From: JBGSUZ01 sp043770095 | GTDB taxonomy: Bacteria; Bacillota; Clostridia; Peptostreptococcales; Acidaminobacteraceae | Direction: 5' to 3' | Length of the DNA stretch: 64,000 nt | Assembly: GCA_043770095.1 (NCBI GenBank) | Contig: JAYVIR010000026.1 | Coordinates: 1 to 64,000, forward strand | Shown here: one piece after another, positions 25,478-34,413 of the stretch | Layout of the letters: each line of letters begins with the position of its first letter | Numbering within the stretch: the stretch's first letter is position 1 | Notes under the pieces: model-generated | Told to the model about the DNA's origin: nothing | Database searches by the model: none | Seen by the model: the letters and a program-made list of their open reading frames with translations, nothing else | Translations under genes and position numbers: made by a program

Positions 25478-27184
25478 TTAAACTTTAAATTTAGAGACAA
25501 GTTCAATCAGTTTATCTGAATTGTGTTTTGAGAGTGTTGCCATTTCAGATACAGAGATTGCTTCACTTAGAATACCAGAAGCGCGCTCGGCAATGTTGGT
25601 GGACCCATGAGCCGCTTCTTCTGTAGCTTTTGAAATTTCTGAAATAGCACTCACGATGTCTTGGATATGAGCCGCCATTTCTTCAGAGGAAGCATTAAGA
25701 TCAGAGGACATGTTGTAAACGTAAACCGAATCATCTTTATACTGCTGAGAAATTTCGACTAGTTTTTTATAATCTTGAATCACTTGTCGGTCTACAAAGT
25801 TTAAAATTTCTTCTGAACTACTGGATAGGTTGGCAACTGCATCAACAATCACTTTGGTGACATCTTGAATTTTATTGGCGCTGTCTCTGGAAACTTCGGC
25901 AAGTTTTCTTATTTCGTCTGCAACAACGGCAAAACCTCGACCAGACTCTCCAGCTCGAGCCGCTTCAATGGCAGCGTTTAAGGCAAGCAAGTTGGTTTGA
26001 TCTGTAATGCCAAGAATTGATGTAGCGAGCAAATGAATGTCTTCAACGGCTTTTGAATTAACCATTGCAGTTCTGAGCTTTTGATTGGTTTCTTGATAGA
26101 GGTGATTGGCTTGTTCATTAGAAGAAATGGCCATTTTTTGAATGGATTCTGCGCGAAGACTAATGTCGTTGGCGTTATGAGCTGCATCTTCAGCTTTTTT
26201 AGTAATTTCGGCAGCAATTTTATCCACTTCTTGAGAAACTGAATTGATTTCTTCAGTTGAAGCATTCGTTTCTTGCATGCTGGCAGAAAGTTCCTGAGTG
26301 GTTGAAGAAATTTCTTCTATGCCATAGTTTAGTTGGGAAACGGTGCTTTTCATATCGGTTGAAATCTGGTCAATGTCATAGGATGTTTCTTTGACAGATG
26401 AGATGATGTCTCTAAGCAGTGCAAAGAAGTGATTGAGAGAGGTGGCCATATCTTCAATTTCATCGCCGGAATGAATATTGATATTTTCCGTTAGATCTCC
26501 ACCGTTTTGGTATAAATCTTCAAGTCTTGAGTTCATTTGGTGAATAGATTTTAAAATAGTACGGACGACGTTGATAATGAGTAGGCCGATAATGACGACG
26601 ACCACAAGTCCTCCAATTTGAACAAGGAGATTTTTTGTAAACAGTCTTTCAGATTGATCAAACTCATCTTTAGAAACGGTGAGTTGAAGTGCAATGAGTT
26701 TTCCAATCTGCTCTGTGATAGGATCAATGCTTGGGTATAATTGATTGATTGAAAAATCAGAAAGAGCTATGGCGTCTTTCTTTTCAATAATGGATTGAAG
26801 TGCTGCAATAGACAGATTTGCATTTTTAAAGAGGGAATCAGCCTCGGTCACCATTTGGCTTTCTTCAGCAGTCAATTGAGTCGCGGTATAGGCTTTCCAC
26901 TGAACGTCTATTTGGGTTAAAGCCTCTGAAATGTTGGTAGAAGCTTGATCCCACTGAATATTGTTGTTGCGCAGTTTATGAGTGGTATCAACAACATTGA
27001 CCGCATAAAGGTCAGAGATAACTTTAAGTTGTTCCAAAGGGATGACTCGATCCTTATAGATGGTCTCCAAGCCTGTATTGGTATTGTTTAGACTAGAAAT
27101 TCCAAGTACTCCGAGTGAGAGTGTCAATAGCAAGATAATCAAAATGGACATGTACAGTTTAAATGAAATGCTTTTTATGCGCAT
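25478..27184 (-). CDS. methyl-accepting chemotaxis protein
   Basis: A 568-residue transmembrane chemoreceptor. Helix 1 lies at residues ~10-30 and helix 2 at ~187-210. The extracellular domain between them is four-helix-bundle-like, starting LNNTNTGLETIYKDRVIPLE. A HAMP segment and a long signalling coil follow, with hairpin tip EIRKLAEVSRDSANKIQDV and the conserved GRGFAVVADE just before it. It signals to CheW/CheA. AAGGAGC before the ATG at 27184 supports the start. The operon partner is a PAS histidine kinase, not chemotaxis machinery. Confidence 0.93.
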   Translation of the reverse strand: MRIKSISFKLYMSILIILLLTLSLGVLGISSLNNTNTGLETIYKDRVIPLEQLKVISDLYAVNVVDTTHKLRNNNIQWDQASTNISEALTQIDVQWKAYTATQLTAEESQMVTEADSLFKNANLSIAALQSIIEKKDAIALSDFSINQLYPSIDPITEQIGKLIALQLTVSKDEFDQSERLFTKNLLVQIGGLVVVVIIGLLIINVVRTILKSIHQMNSRLEDLYQNGGDLTENINIHSGDEIEDMATSLNHFFALLRDIISSVKETSYDIDQISTDMKSTVSQLNYGIEEISSTTQELSASMQETNASTEEINSVSQEVDKIAAEITKKAEDAAHNANDISLRAESIQKMAISSNEQANHLYQETNQKLRTAMVNSKAVEDIHLLATSILGITDQTNLLALNAAIEAARAGESGRGFAVVADEIRKLAEVSRDSANKIQDVTKVIVDAVANLSSSSEEILNFVDRQVIQDYKKLVEISQQYKDDSVYVYNMSSDLNASSEEMAAHIQDIVSAISEISKATEEAAHGSTNIAERASGILSEAISVSEMATLSKHNSDKLIELVSKFKV

Positions 27185-27319
27185 ACTAATGCTCCTTTCA
27201 TCATAATAGTCGAGGTTGAGTCATCTATACCCACTTTTCAAACAATTATAAGAACAAAATAAAATGAACGCCAATCTTTTAAAGATAGCGTTCATTGCAT
27301 AATTTAGTGTTAATAGCAC

Positions 27320-28693
27320 TTATTTCACTTTTAGTTTAGAAGCTTTCGCCAAAAGATCTTTAAAGCTAAATTCTTTCGCTAAAGCTAGGGCTTTATCTTT
27401 ATAAGTTTTACTTTTAGTTTTTTCAGCACTTGCAATATATTGACGTGTCAGAGCGTCGGCCACGATTTTATTATTGGCGTTGATGGCTGGGATGTATGCA
27501 TTGAGGCTGGCGTCTTCATACGCTTTGGATTTAAGACTGGCAATGGTCTCTTTTCCGATTTTAATAATGCTCAGTCGACTTTGCTCAGTCGTGTTTGATT
27601 TTAGCAATTGAATACGATTTAAATAACCATTATAGGTCTCATGCAAAAGTATCATGTTTTTATTATGAGCAGTTATAAGCGCATTTTTCGCATCCACTTC
27701 TATGGTGACATTTGAATCGGTCATCGCCTCAGAAATAATGGAAAGTTCAGTGAATGCCTTTTTTGAAGGGTTTGTAATCAAAGCGCTCAGCGCAGTCTTT
27801 AGCGCGTTTTCATAAGCAATTTTAGATTCCTGCTCAGCCTTTGCATCCAAAGCCTTTTGTGATACACTATAAGCTTTTATGTTTTGAGCCAAATAGCCAA
27901 TAATATTGGCTTCTGAGTAATTGCCAGAGGTATAAGTCTTGTCAGGTGTTTCGGGGGCGTCCGCGACGCGTTCTACAAGAGATTTCCACTTAAACTGTTT
28001 TTCTAAAAAATATTGGTTGCCCTTTAAGAAAAAGTCGGCTTTTTTATCAAAATGCGTATTGGTTGGATCAACGTGATACCAGGAATCTTTGATTTTAACC
28101 AAATTCCACAAATGAAGCGTATTTTCTAAGGTGCCTTCTTGTGTTCTTACTTGAAGCCCTGCGCCTTTCGCCATTTTGTAGTAAAGGAGTGCATAAGCTT
28201 GGCAAACGCCTTTTTTACTAACGCTCATGTTATAGGCATCGTGGATGATCAAATCTTGATCGTAACTATAATTCATGTCGAGAAATATGGCGATGGTTTT
28301 TGCGCGGTCATAGTCACTTAACCCTTCAATTTTCATAAGTTTTAAGGCTTCTTCAACGTACTGATCAAGTGATTTTTCTTTATCTGGGGGTGTATTGCGT
28401 TCTAATTTTACGGTAATGGTGGCATCTTCGCCAAGTGCTGCATAAGAAATGGCATAGCTAGATAATCCATAGTAAATGTAGTCATCGTAGGCGAGAGAGC
28501 TCCCCAAGAGACTCAGTAAATCGCCTAGAGGCTCCAGTTCACCTTTATAGTCGATGGTAAAATTGGATTCGAAATTAGCGGCATGTGAATAGATTTCATT
28601 CTGGATGCCTTCTATATCATAAGTGGTTGCAAACGTGAAGGACGATAAAAGTGAAAAGAGAAGCAGCAAGCTAATAAGTTGTTTCTTAAACAT
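27320..28693 (-). CDS. secreted transglutaminase-like protein
   Basis: A 457-residue exported protein with signal peptide MFKKQLISLLLLFSLLSS, likely cut after TFA. The transglutaminase-like core is near residues 160-230: Cys in KKGVCQAYALLYYKMAKGAG, His in NTLHLWNLVKI and Asp in WYHVDPTN form the Cys-His-Asp triad. The C-terminal ~200 residues are helical and Lys/Ala/Thr-rich. AGGAGG before the ATG at 28693 fixes the start. Bacterial members act as surface peptidases or crosslinkers. Monocistronic, with its own T-rich end. Confidence 0.88.
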   Translation of the reverse strand: MFKKQLISLLLLFSLLSSFTFATTYDIEGIQNEIYSHAANFESNFTIDYKGELEPLGDLLSLLGSSLAYDDYIYYGLSSYAISYAALGEDATITVKLERNTPPDKEKSLDQYVEEALKLMKIEGLSDYDRAKTIAIFLDMNYSYDQDLIIHDAYNMSVSKKGVCQAYALLYYKMAKGAGLQVRTQEGTLENTLHLWNLVKIKDSWYHVDPTNTHFDKKADFFLKGNQYFLEKQFKWKSLVERVADAPETPDKTYTSGNYSEANIIGYLAQNIKAYSVSQKALDAKAEQESKIAYENALKTALSALITNPSKKAFTELSIISEAMTDSNVTIEVDAKNALITAHNKNMILLHETYNGYLNRIQLLKSNTTEQSRLSIIKIGKETIASLKSKAYEDASLNAYIPAINANNKIVADALTRQYIASAEKTKSKTYKDKALALAKEFSFKDLLAKASKLKVK

Positions 28694-28905
28694 ATGGATA
28701 ACCTCCTGAACAAGAGTCAACTTCGAGGGATGAATAATTATAGTTGTTTATGTATAAATTATATCACTAACTGCTCAGCATTGGAACTTTGTTATATTAA
28801 GTTTTATCGACTGTTTCATTAAGAGTGGTTTGTGATTTAATGATCTTCAATTGGATATTAATAGTCATAAGATGCAACGACAAGATCGTTTCAAGGAGGG
28901 TATTT

Positions 28906-29811
28906 ATGAAACTAACAACCAGTGAAGTGCTTTATTTAGGCAAATATTTCGAGGCGCCTACAGCCATTAGTTTGATGACAAATCTTCAGGCAGATATGAC
29001 GGGTACTGAAGAACTAAGTTTGGTAAAAAAAGGTATTATTGTCAATGGCGCATTGTCTGCCCTCGTTAAAGAACAGTTAGAAGTGGTTGCAAATCCGACG
29101 GCCTGTACGCGCATTGTCCTTACAAACCCATTTTGCCTGATTGAAAAGTATGCGTATCGAAGGGGTGATAAAAAAATTTTAGTGGAAAATGACGATGGCG
29201 AACTGGAAATAACAGTCCTTGAAAAAGAGTCGAACATTCAAATGGAAATTGCTGAGTGGATTGGCGCTTCCAATATCAAGACCGCAGACTTCCAAGAAAC
29301 TATCGGATATGCAGATCTGCTCACTTTATTTGCCTTGATCGATTTTCACCGCGCAAATGGCCTTAGAAGTTATTTGGGAGAAGTGGCTCAAAAGGGAACC
29401 ATCGACTTGAAAAGCTTGGTTGAAAGCATTGTTAATCCAATGCCTAACAGTTTGGTTCAGTCGATGCGGTTAAATTATGGCATGCCAGAACTGGAAACTC
29501 TAGCTGTAGAAAAGGCGCTTAAAATTTTATCGGATAAGGCAATTATAAAAATTGACCATGGTTACGCTTTGGAGGGTTCATTCAAATTGTTTGCTGAGAA
29601 TTTTCTGATTCCCGAAACGGTAGTGATGATGGAGACACTCAGCATGCTGCCAGATGGCGGGATTAAGGCGGCAAATAGTCTGGCATACGGTGCAGGGCTC
29701 AAAGACTGGATTGGCATTACTTTTGGCAGTGAAAACGTAGAAGTAGAAACACTTACCAGTGTTCAGTTGTTACAGTCTGTGACACTTTACCTAGGGTGCC
29801 CCGAAGAATAA
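28906..29811 (+). CDS. hypothetical protein, possibly a type VII secretion-like accessory fold
   Basis: A 301-residue soluble protein with no signal peptide or membrane segment. AAGGAGGG places the start at 28906. It begins MKLTTSEVLYLGKYFEAPT and carries two mixed alpha/beta halves, the second ending in a Gly-rich strand region (YGAGLKDWIGITFGSENVE). The N-terminal pattern faintly recalls EspG/DUF5081 proteins, but I cannot confirm this and no ESX genes are nearby. Monocistronic, with a strong terminator after it. Confidence 0.7.
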   Translation: MKLTTSEVLYLGKYFEAPTAISLMTNLQADMTGTEELSLVKKGIIVNGALSALVKEQLEVVANPTACTRIVLTNPFCLIEKYAYRRGDKKILVENDDGELEITVLEKESNIQMEIAEWIGASNIKTADFQETIGYADLLTLFALIDFHRANGLRSYLGEVAQKGTIDLKSLVESIVNPMPNSLVQSMRLNYGMPELETLAVEKALKILSDKAIIKIDHGYALEGSFKLFAENFLIPETVVMMETLSMLPDGGIKAANSLAYGAGLKDWIGITFGSENVEVETLTSVQLLQSVTLYLGCPEE

Positions 29812-29836
29812 AAACTAGAATAGAAGAATAAAAAAT

Positions 29837-29884
29837 AAAAAGACCAGACGCCAATAATTAAAGTTGTGACGTCTGGTCTTTTTG
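29837..29884 (+). terminator. rho-independent terminator
   Basis: AAAAAGACCAGACG pairs with CGTCTGGTCTTTTT at 29870-29883, closing the gene that ends at 29811. Confidence 0.8.
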
Positions 29885-29963
29885 TTATAATGAATAAACT
29901 GAAAAAATCGGAGTAGTCAGTGTCGTGTCAAGCAGACCAGCTTCGAGTTAGGAGATTAAAAAT

Positions 29964-30590
29964 ATGCAGAAGTTATTAGATGGCATTGTAAAATTTAGAA
30001 GCGGCGACTTTGAGTCGCACAAAAAATTATTCACAGGCTTAATGAAAGAGCAAAAGCCACACACGCTGTTCATTTCCTGTTCGGATTCTCGGGTTGACCC
30101 GAATATGATTACGGGGACGCTCCCAGGAGAGCTGTTTATCATTCGAAACATAGCCAATTTAGTGCCGCCATACCGTGAAACCAGCGAGTATGTGGCAACG
30201 ACGTCTGCGATTGAATATGCCGTGCTCGCTTTAAATGTGGAAAATATTATTGTGTGCGGTCATTCCAATTGTGGTGGTTGTGCGGCATGTTTAAACCCAT
30301 CAGAACATTTGGATCAATTGCCGCATACAAGAAAATGGCTCGAATTGACTAGGGCTGTCAGAGACCGAGTGCTTGCGGAAATTCCGCCCGAAGAGCCAGA
30401 AGCGAGAGAGTGGATGATGGAACAATCCAACGTGGTTGAGCAGCTCAGACATTTGATGACATTTCCGTATGTCCGCCAAAGAGTTGAAAGTGGGACGTTA
30501 AACATTAGTGGTTGGTATTATATTATTGAAACGGGCGAAGTGTATATTTATGACAGAAAAGACGGAGAATTTTTACTTGCGAATGGATAA
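29964..30590 (+). CDS. beta-class carbonic anhydrase
   Basis: A 208-residue enzyme that interconverts CO2 and bicarbonate. The zinc ligands are visible: Cys with Asp/Arg in CSDSRVDP, then His and Cys in CGHSNCGGC. The length is typical of the single-domain bacterial type. TTAGGAG precedes the start. It is monocistronic, between two unrelated transcription units. Confidence 0.94.
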   Translation: MQKLLDGIVKFRSGDFESHKKLFTGLMKEQKPHTLFISCSDSRVDPNMITGTLPGELFIIRNIANLVPPYRETSEYVATTSAIEYAVLALNVENIIVCGHSNCGGCAACLNPSEHLDQLPHTRKWLELTRAVRDRVLAEIPPEEPEAREWMMEQSNVVEQLRHLMTFPYVRQRVESGTLNISGWYYIIETGEVYIYDRKDGEFLLANG

Positions 30591-30630
30591 GTTGGATTTT
30601 GAATTCATTTCAAAGCGATAAACATTATCA

Positions 30631-30678
30631 TTGACAATAAAAATATCTCATGTTATATTTGTTCGTAAGCGAACGAAC
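30631..30678 (+). promoter_or_regulatory. promoter and palindromic operator of the MarR operon
   Basis: TTGACA (30631-30636) and TATATT (30654-30659) are 17 bases apart. GTTCG-TAAG-CGAAC (30661-30674) sits across the expected transcription start, followed by a further GAAC. This is where an autorepressing MarR protein would bind. Confidence 0.7.
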
Positions 30679-30699
30679 TATTTTCATTAGGAGGTACTT

Positions 30700-31134
30700 A
30701 TGGCACTTACCTGTGTTATTGGGAAAATAAATCAAATGAATAAGCTGGCAGAAGAGTATGTTAATCTGCGTATCAAACAAGATCAATTGCCTGTACTCAG
30801 GTCTCATGTGTCTTTGTTTTATATTTTGCCGGAGTCTGGCGAAAAAATGCGTTTTCAGGATCTAGTCGATATTTGGGGTGTTTCTAAATCGTCAGCTTCA
30901 GAAGTCGTGGTGAAATACGAACAGATGGGCCTTCTTGAAAAATGTACTTGCGCAGATGATAAGCGTAACGTATTTGTTTCTTTGAAACCTGAAGCGGTAG
31001 CCTTAAAGCGCAAATTTGAAAAAATTGAACAAGATTTTTTAGAATTGATTTTAGCAGATTTGAGCGAAGAGGAAAAAGGACAGTTTTCAGAGTACTTGGA
31101 TCGGGCAATCAGTAAGGGACATGTTGGAAAATAA
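30700..31134 (+). CDS. MarR-family transcriptional regulator
   Basis: A 144-residue winged-helix regulator. The recognition region reads FQDLVDIWGVSKSSASEVV and the wing LLEKCTCADDKRNVFVSL, in which the conserved D-x-R of the wing is preceded by an unusual Cys-Thr-Cys. The only other Cys is near the N-terminus (ALTCVIG). It heads an operon with a nitroreductase and an Old Yellow Enzyme, the usual targets of MarR proteins that sense quinones, electrophiles or oxidants. The Cys pair could be the sensor; that is inference. Confidence 0.88.
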   Translation: MALTCVIGKINQMNKLAEEYVNLRIKQDQLPVLRSHVSLFYILPESGEKMRFQDLVDIWGVSKSSASEVVVKYEQMGLLEKCTCADDKRNVFVSLKPEAVALKRKFEKIEQDFLELILADLSEEEKGQFSEYLDRAISKGHVGK

Positions 31135-31192
31135 AACTTGTGTAAATACACATACGAAGGTGTCCTATAGGACATTAAGAGGAGCGTAAAAT

Positions 31193-31756
31193 ATGAATCA
31201 AGTGATTAGCAATATCTTATCAAGAAGAACGACTAGAAAATTTACATCGGAAGCCATTAATCCAGAGATGATTTCGGCGATTGTTGAATCCGGTATTTAT
31301 GCGCCAAGTGGTCATAATGCTCAGCCTTGGCACTTTACAGTGATACGCAATGCAGCGCTTTTAAAAGAATTAAACTTAGCAACGAAAGAAGAAGCTAAGA
31401 ATTATCCGGATCCAACGGTTCAAAAAATGGCGAATAACGAAGAGTTCAATTTGTTCTATAACGCACCTGTACTCATTGTGGTTTCAGGCATGAAAACAGG
31501 GGCTGTGATGATGAGAGATGATTGTGCAGCGGCTACTCAAAATATGTTGCTTGCGGCGGAATCGCTTGGCCTTGGTGCTTGTTGGAATGGCATGATGGCA
31601 TTCTTGTTTAATAGCCCAAAAGGTGCTGAATATACTGAGAAATTAGGCATTCCAGAAAACTATACGCCTCTGTATGCAGTAGCACTCGGACACAAAGCGG
31701 TGAGCGCATCTGCGGCACCTGCAAGAAAAGAGAATTTGGTGAATTATATAGACTAG
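31193..31756 (+). CDS. nitroreductase-family FMN protein
   Basis: A 187-residue FMN-dependent NAD(P)H oxidoreductase. The N-terminal ILSRRTTRKFTSEAI holds the basic cofactor-binding residues, APSGHNAQPWHFTVI is the FMN loop, and LGLGACWNGM is the C-terminal glycine motif. It functions as a dimer that reduces nitro or quinone compounds. It follows the MarR gene by 58 bases, behind AGAGGAG. Confidence 0.93.
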   Translation: MNQVISNILSRRTTRKFTSEAINPEMISAIVESGIYAPSGHNAQPWHFTVIRNAALLKELNLATKEEAKNYPDPTVQKMANNEEFNLFYNAPVLIVVSGMKTGAVMMRDDCAAATQNMLLAAESLGLGACWNGMMAFLFNSPKGAEYTEKLGIPENYTPLYAVALGHKAVSASAAPARKENLVNYID

Positions 31757-31785
31757 GCATTTTACTATTAAAAGGAGTCCATAAA

Positions 31786-32910
31786 ATGAAACAAATAAAT
31801 GAAAAACTATTAAAAGTCGTTACATTAGGCAATGGCAAAGTTGTAAAAAATGCAATGGTTATGGCACCTATGACAACGTTTTCAGGCAATGCAGACGGCA
31901 CGGTTTCGGATGCGGAACTCAGTTATTATAAAGCAAGATCAAAAGACATTGGCATGGTCATTACTGCAACAACCTACGTCAGCGAATCGGGCAAAGGCTT
32001 CCAAGGTCAATTTGGAGCTTACTCAGACCATTTTGTGCCAAGCTTGAGACAATTAGCTGAAACGATTAAAGGCGAAGGTGCTTTGGCAATTTTACAAATT
32101 TTCCATGCGGGCAGAATGGCACTTCCAAATGAAATACCAAATGGAGAAACCCTCAGTGCCAGCGCTGTTGCACCTGTAAGAGAAGGCGCGGTCGTTCCAA
32201 AAGCGATGACAGATGAGGAAATTCTTAACCTAATTACAGCCTTTGGCGAAACCACTAAAAGAGCGATTGAAGCTGGCTTTGATGGTGTTGAAATTCATGG
32301 CGCCAATACGTATTTGCTTCAACAATTCTATTCACCGCATTCAAACACAAGAGAAGATCAGTGGGGCGGCAGCGTAGAAAAAAGAATGACTTTGCCTCTT
32401 AACGTCATCAATGAAGTCAAAAGAGTTGCTAAAAATGAAGGGAAAGAAGATTTTGTGATCGGCTACCGTTTCTCTCCTGAAGAATTAGAAAACCCAGGCA
32501 TTACACTCACTGAGACGCTTAAGTTCGTAGACGTTTTGTCTGATCAAGAACTTGACTACTTACACGTGTCAACAATGGACTTCTGGCAAGGGTCTTCAAG
32601 AAATCCAGCGGATAAAACACCTGTCATCAATCAACTTGTCGAGACAGTTGCTAAAAGAGTGCCGCTCATCAGCGTGGGTTCAATCCACACACCTCTTGAG
32701 GCTGCAAAAGCCCTCGAAAGTGGCGTTAATTTTGTCGCACTTGGCAGAGAAATCATTATGGAACCAGAGTGGATGGCAAAGGTCATTGCTGAGAAACACA
32801 GCGATATTCGCACCACTTTAAACCTTGCTGACCGCGCTGCACTATTCATTCCTCAGCCACTTTGGAATGCTATTGTGAACACTAAGGGTTGGTTCCCTAT
32901 CGAAGAATAA
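31786..32910 (+). CDS. NADH:flavin oxidoreductase, Old Yellow Enzyme family
   Basis: A 374-residue single-domain FMN enzyme with the TIM-barrel pattern of OYE: NAMVMAPMTTFSGNADG at the N-terminus, then FHAGRMA, the substrate-binding region DGVEIHGANTYLLQQFYSP, and DQWGGSVEKRM. No C-terminal FAD/NAD domain is present, so it is the short enoate-reductase type (reduces activated C=C bonds). It lies 29 bases after the nitroreductase with AAAAGGAG before its ATG. Confidence 0.94.
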   Translation: MKQINEKLLKVVTLGNGKVVKNAMVMAPMTTFSGNADGTVSDAELSYYKARSKDIGMVITATTYVSESGKGFQGQFGAYSDHFVPSLRQLAETIKGEGALAILQIFHAGRMALPNEIPNGETLSASAVAPVREGAVVPKAMTDEEILNLITAFGETTKRAIEAGFDGVEIHGANTYLLQQFYSPHSNTREDQWGGSVEKRMTLPLNVINEVKRVAKNEGKEDFVIGYRFSPEELENPGITLTETLKFVDVLSDQELDYLHVSTMDFWQGSSRNPADKTPVINQLVETVAKRVPLISVGSIHTPLEAAKALESGVNFVALGREIIMEPEWMAKVIAEKHSDIRTTLNLADRAALFIPQPLWNAIVNTKGWFPIEE

Positions 32911-32914
32911 GCCG

Positions 32915-34336
32915 ATGAGACTCTTTGAAGGACTACTTCTGCTCACTAACCTCATGCTGCTCCTAAGTTTCAATAGGAGCAGCTTTAAAAAAATAAAAGC
33001 CTCTAAATGGCTATCTGCGCTCTCCGTGATTTTCTTTGGACTGCATGTTGTCGTTGAAAAAGCCAGATGGTCTATGGTACCGCTCTATCTGGTGGTGGCA
33101 ATCGCTCTGGCAGTTGCGCAGTGGTGCGTCGTGTCAAAGGAAACGAGCGAAACGTTTTTTAATCGTTTAAAATTCAAACGCACCCTTATGGCGATGATGG
33201 TATTCTTTGTATTGACCTCTGGCGTCTTAGCAGTCCTATTCCCAGTCTACAAAATGCCGCTTCCAAAAGGGGAATACCCAATTGGCACGGCCTCTTTTGA
33301 CATTACAGATCCTGTGAATAAGGCAATTTATAGCGACAATCTAAGTGACCAGCGCAAAATTAAAGTACAAATTTGGTACCCGGCAGAAGCGACAAAAGGG
33401 TATAAACAAATGCCTTGGCTGGAAGATGGGTTAACCATTACCCATGCACTTGCTAAAGACATGGCGCTGCCGTCATTTGCGCTCAACCAAACAGCGCTCA
33501 TCATGTCTCATTCTTTTGAAAAAGCACCTATTAGTCAAAGACTCTCCCATTATCCAGTCGTGGTCATTTCACATGGATGGACAGGGTTTAGACATCTGCA
33601 CAGCGATTTGGCAGAAAATCTTGCCAGTAATGGCTATATTGTCGTTGGCATTGATCATACGTATGGCTCTGAAGTCACGGTGTTTAATGACGGTGACGTT
33701 AAATACATGAACAAAGCGGCGCTTCCTAGCAGGGATGTGACGCCGAATTTCTTAGAGTTTGGCAATCAATTGGTGAACACCTATGCGGCGGACGTCAATT
33801 TAACGCTCAATGAACTTGAGAAGTTTAACAGCGGTCAGGGTGCGTCAAACTTTAAAGACAGATTGGATTTAAGCAAAATTGGCCTTTTAGGGCATTCTAC
33901 GGGCGGCGGAGCCGATGTGAGCATCGCAATAAAAGACAAACGCATTAAGGCACTCATAGGAATGGATGCATGGGTGGAGCCTATAAAAACGTCAGAAATT
34001 GAAAAAGGGCTTAAAATACCAGCGTTGTTTTTAAGAAGCGGCGTTTGGGAAGTGGGCCTAAACAATAAAAATTTACTGTCATTAATCAATAAAAGTTCGC
34101 CTGCGCCAACGTTATATCAACTTAACGGCACAACGCATTATGACTTTTCAATGGCCTATATGTATTCACCAGTAACGAAATACATTGGTATTACAGGTAA
34201 GTTGGACGGAAAGACATCCGCTTCTATTTTGACGGAGATGACGCAAAACTTTTTTGACAAAACCTTGAAAGGCTCGACAAAGACCAGTCTAAGCGATGTG
34301 GCGGATCAGTGGAGAGCTGTGGAGTTCATTAGATAG
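32915..34336 (+). CDS. membrane-anchored alpha/beta hydrolase (PAF-acetylhydrolase-like)
   Basis: A 473-residue protein. The N-terminal ~110 residues hold three to four membrane helices. A hydrolase domain follows with the nucleophile in GLLGHSTGGGADVSIA (GxSxG) and a catalytic His near NGTTHYDFSMAY. The start of the hydrolase half (HYPVVVISHGWTGFR) carries the oxyanion HG motif. It resembles the platelet-activating-factor acetylhydrolase/dienelactone hydrolase branch. The start is four bases after the OYE stop, so it belongs to the MarR operon. Confidence 0.85.
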   Translation: MRLFEGLLLLTNLMLLLSFNRSSFKKIKASKWLSALSVIFFGLHVVVEKARWSMVPLYLVVAIALAVAQWCVVSKETSETFFNRLKFKRTLMAMMVFFVLTSGVLAVLFPVYKMPLPKGEYPIGTASFDITDPVNKAIYSDNLSDQRKIKVQIWYPAEATKGYKQMPWLEDGLTITHALAKDMALPSFALNQTALIMSHSFEKAPISQRLSHYPVVVISHGWTGFRHLHSDLAENLASNGYIVVGIDHTYGSEVTVFNDGDVKYMNKAALPSRDVTPNFLEFGNQLVNTYAADVNLTLNELEKFNSGQGASNFKDRLDLSKIGLLGHSTGGGADVSIAIKDKRIKALIGMDAWVEPIKTSEIEKGLKIPALFLRSGVWEVGLNNKNLLSLINKSSPAPTLYQLNGTTHYDFSMAYMYSPVTKYIGITGKLDGKTSASILTEMTQNFFDKTLKGSTKTSLSDVADQWRAVEFIR

Positions 34337-34413
34337 GCTTCGGCGATAGTGCTGTCAATTGCGCCTTGTTATGTTAGAATAGAAGTTATGAATCTAGCTA
34401 AAAGGGGTCTAAA

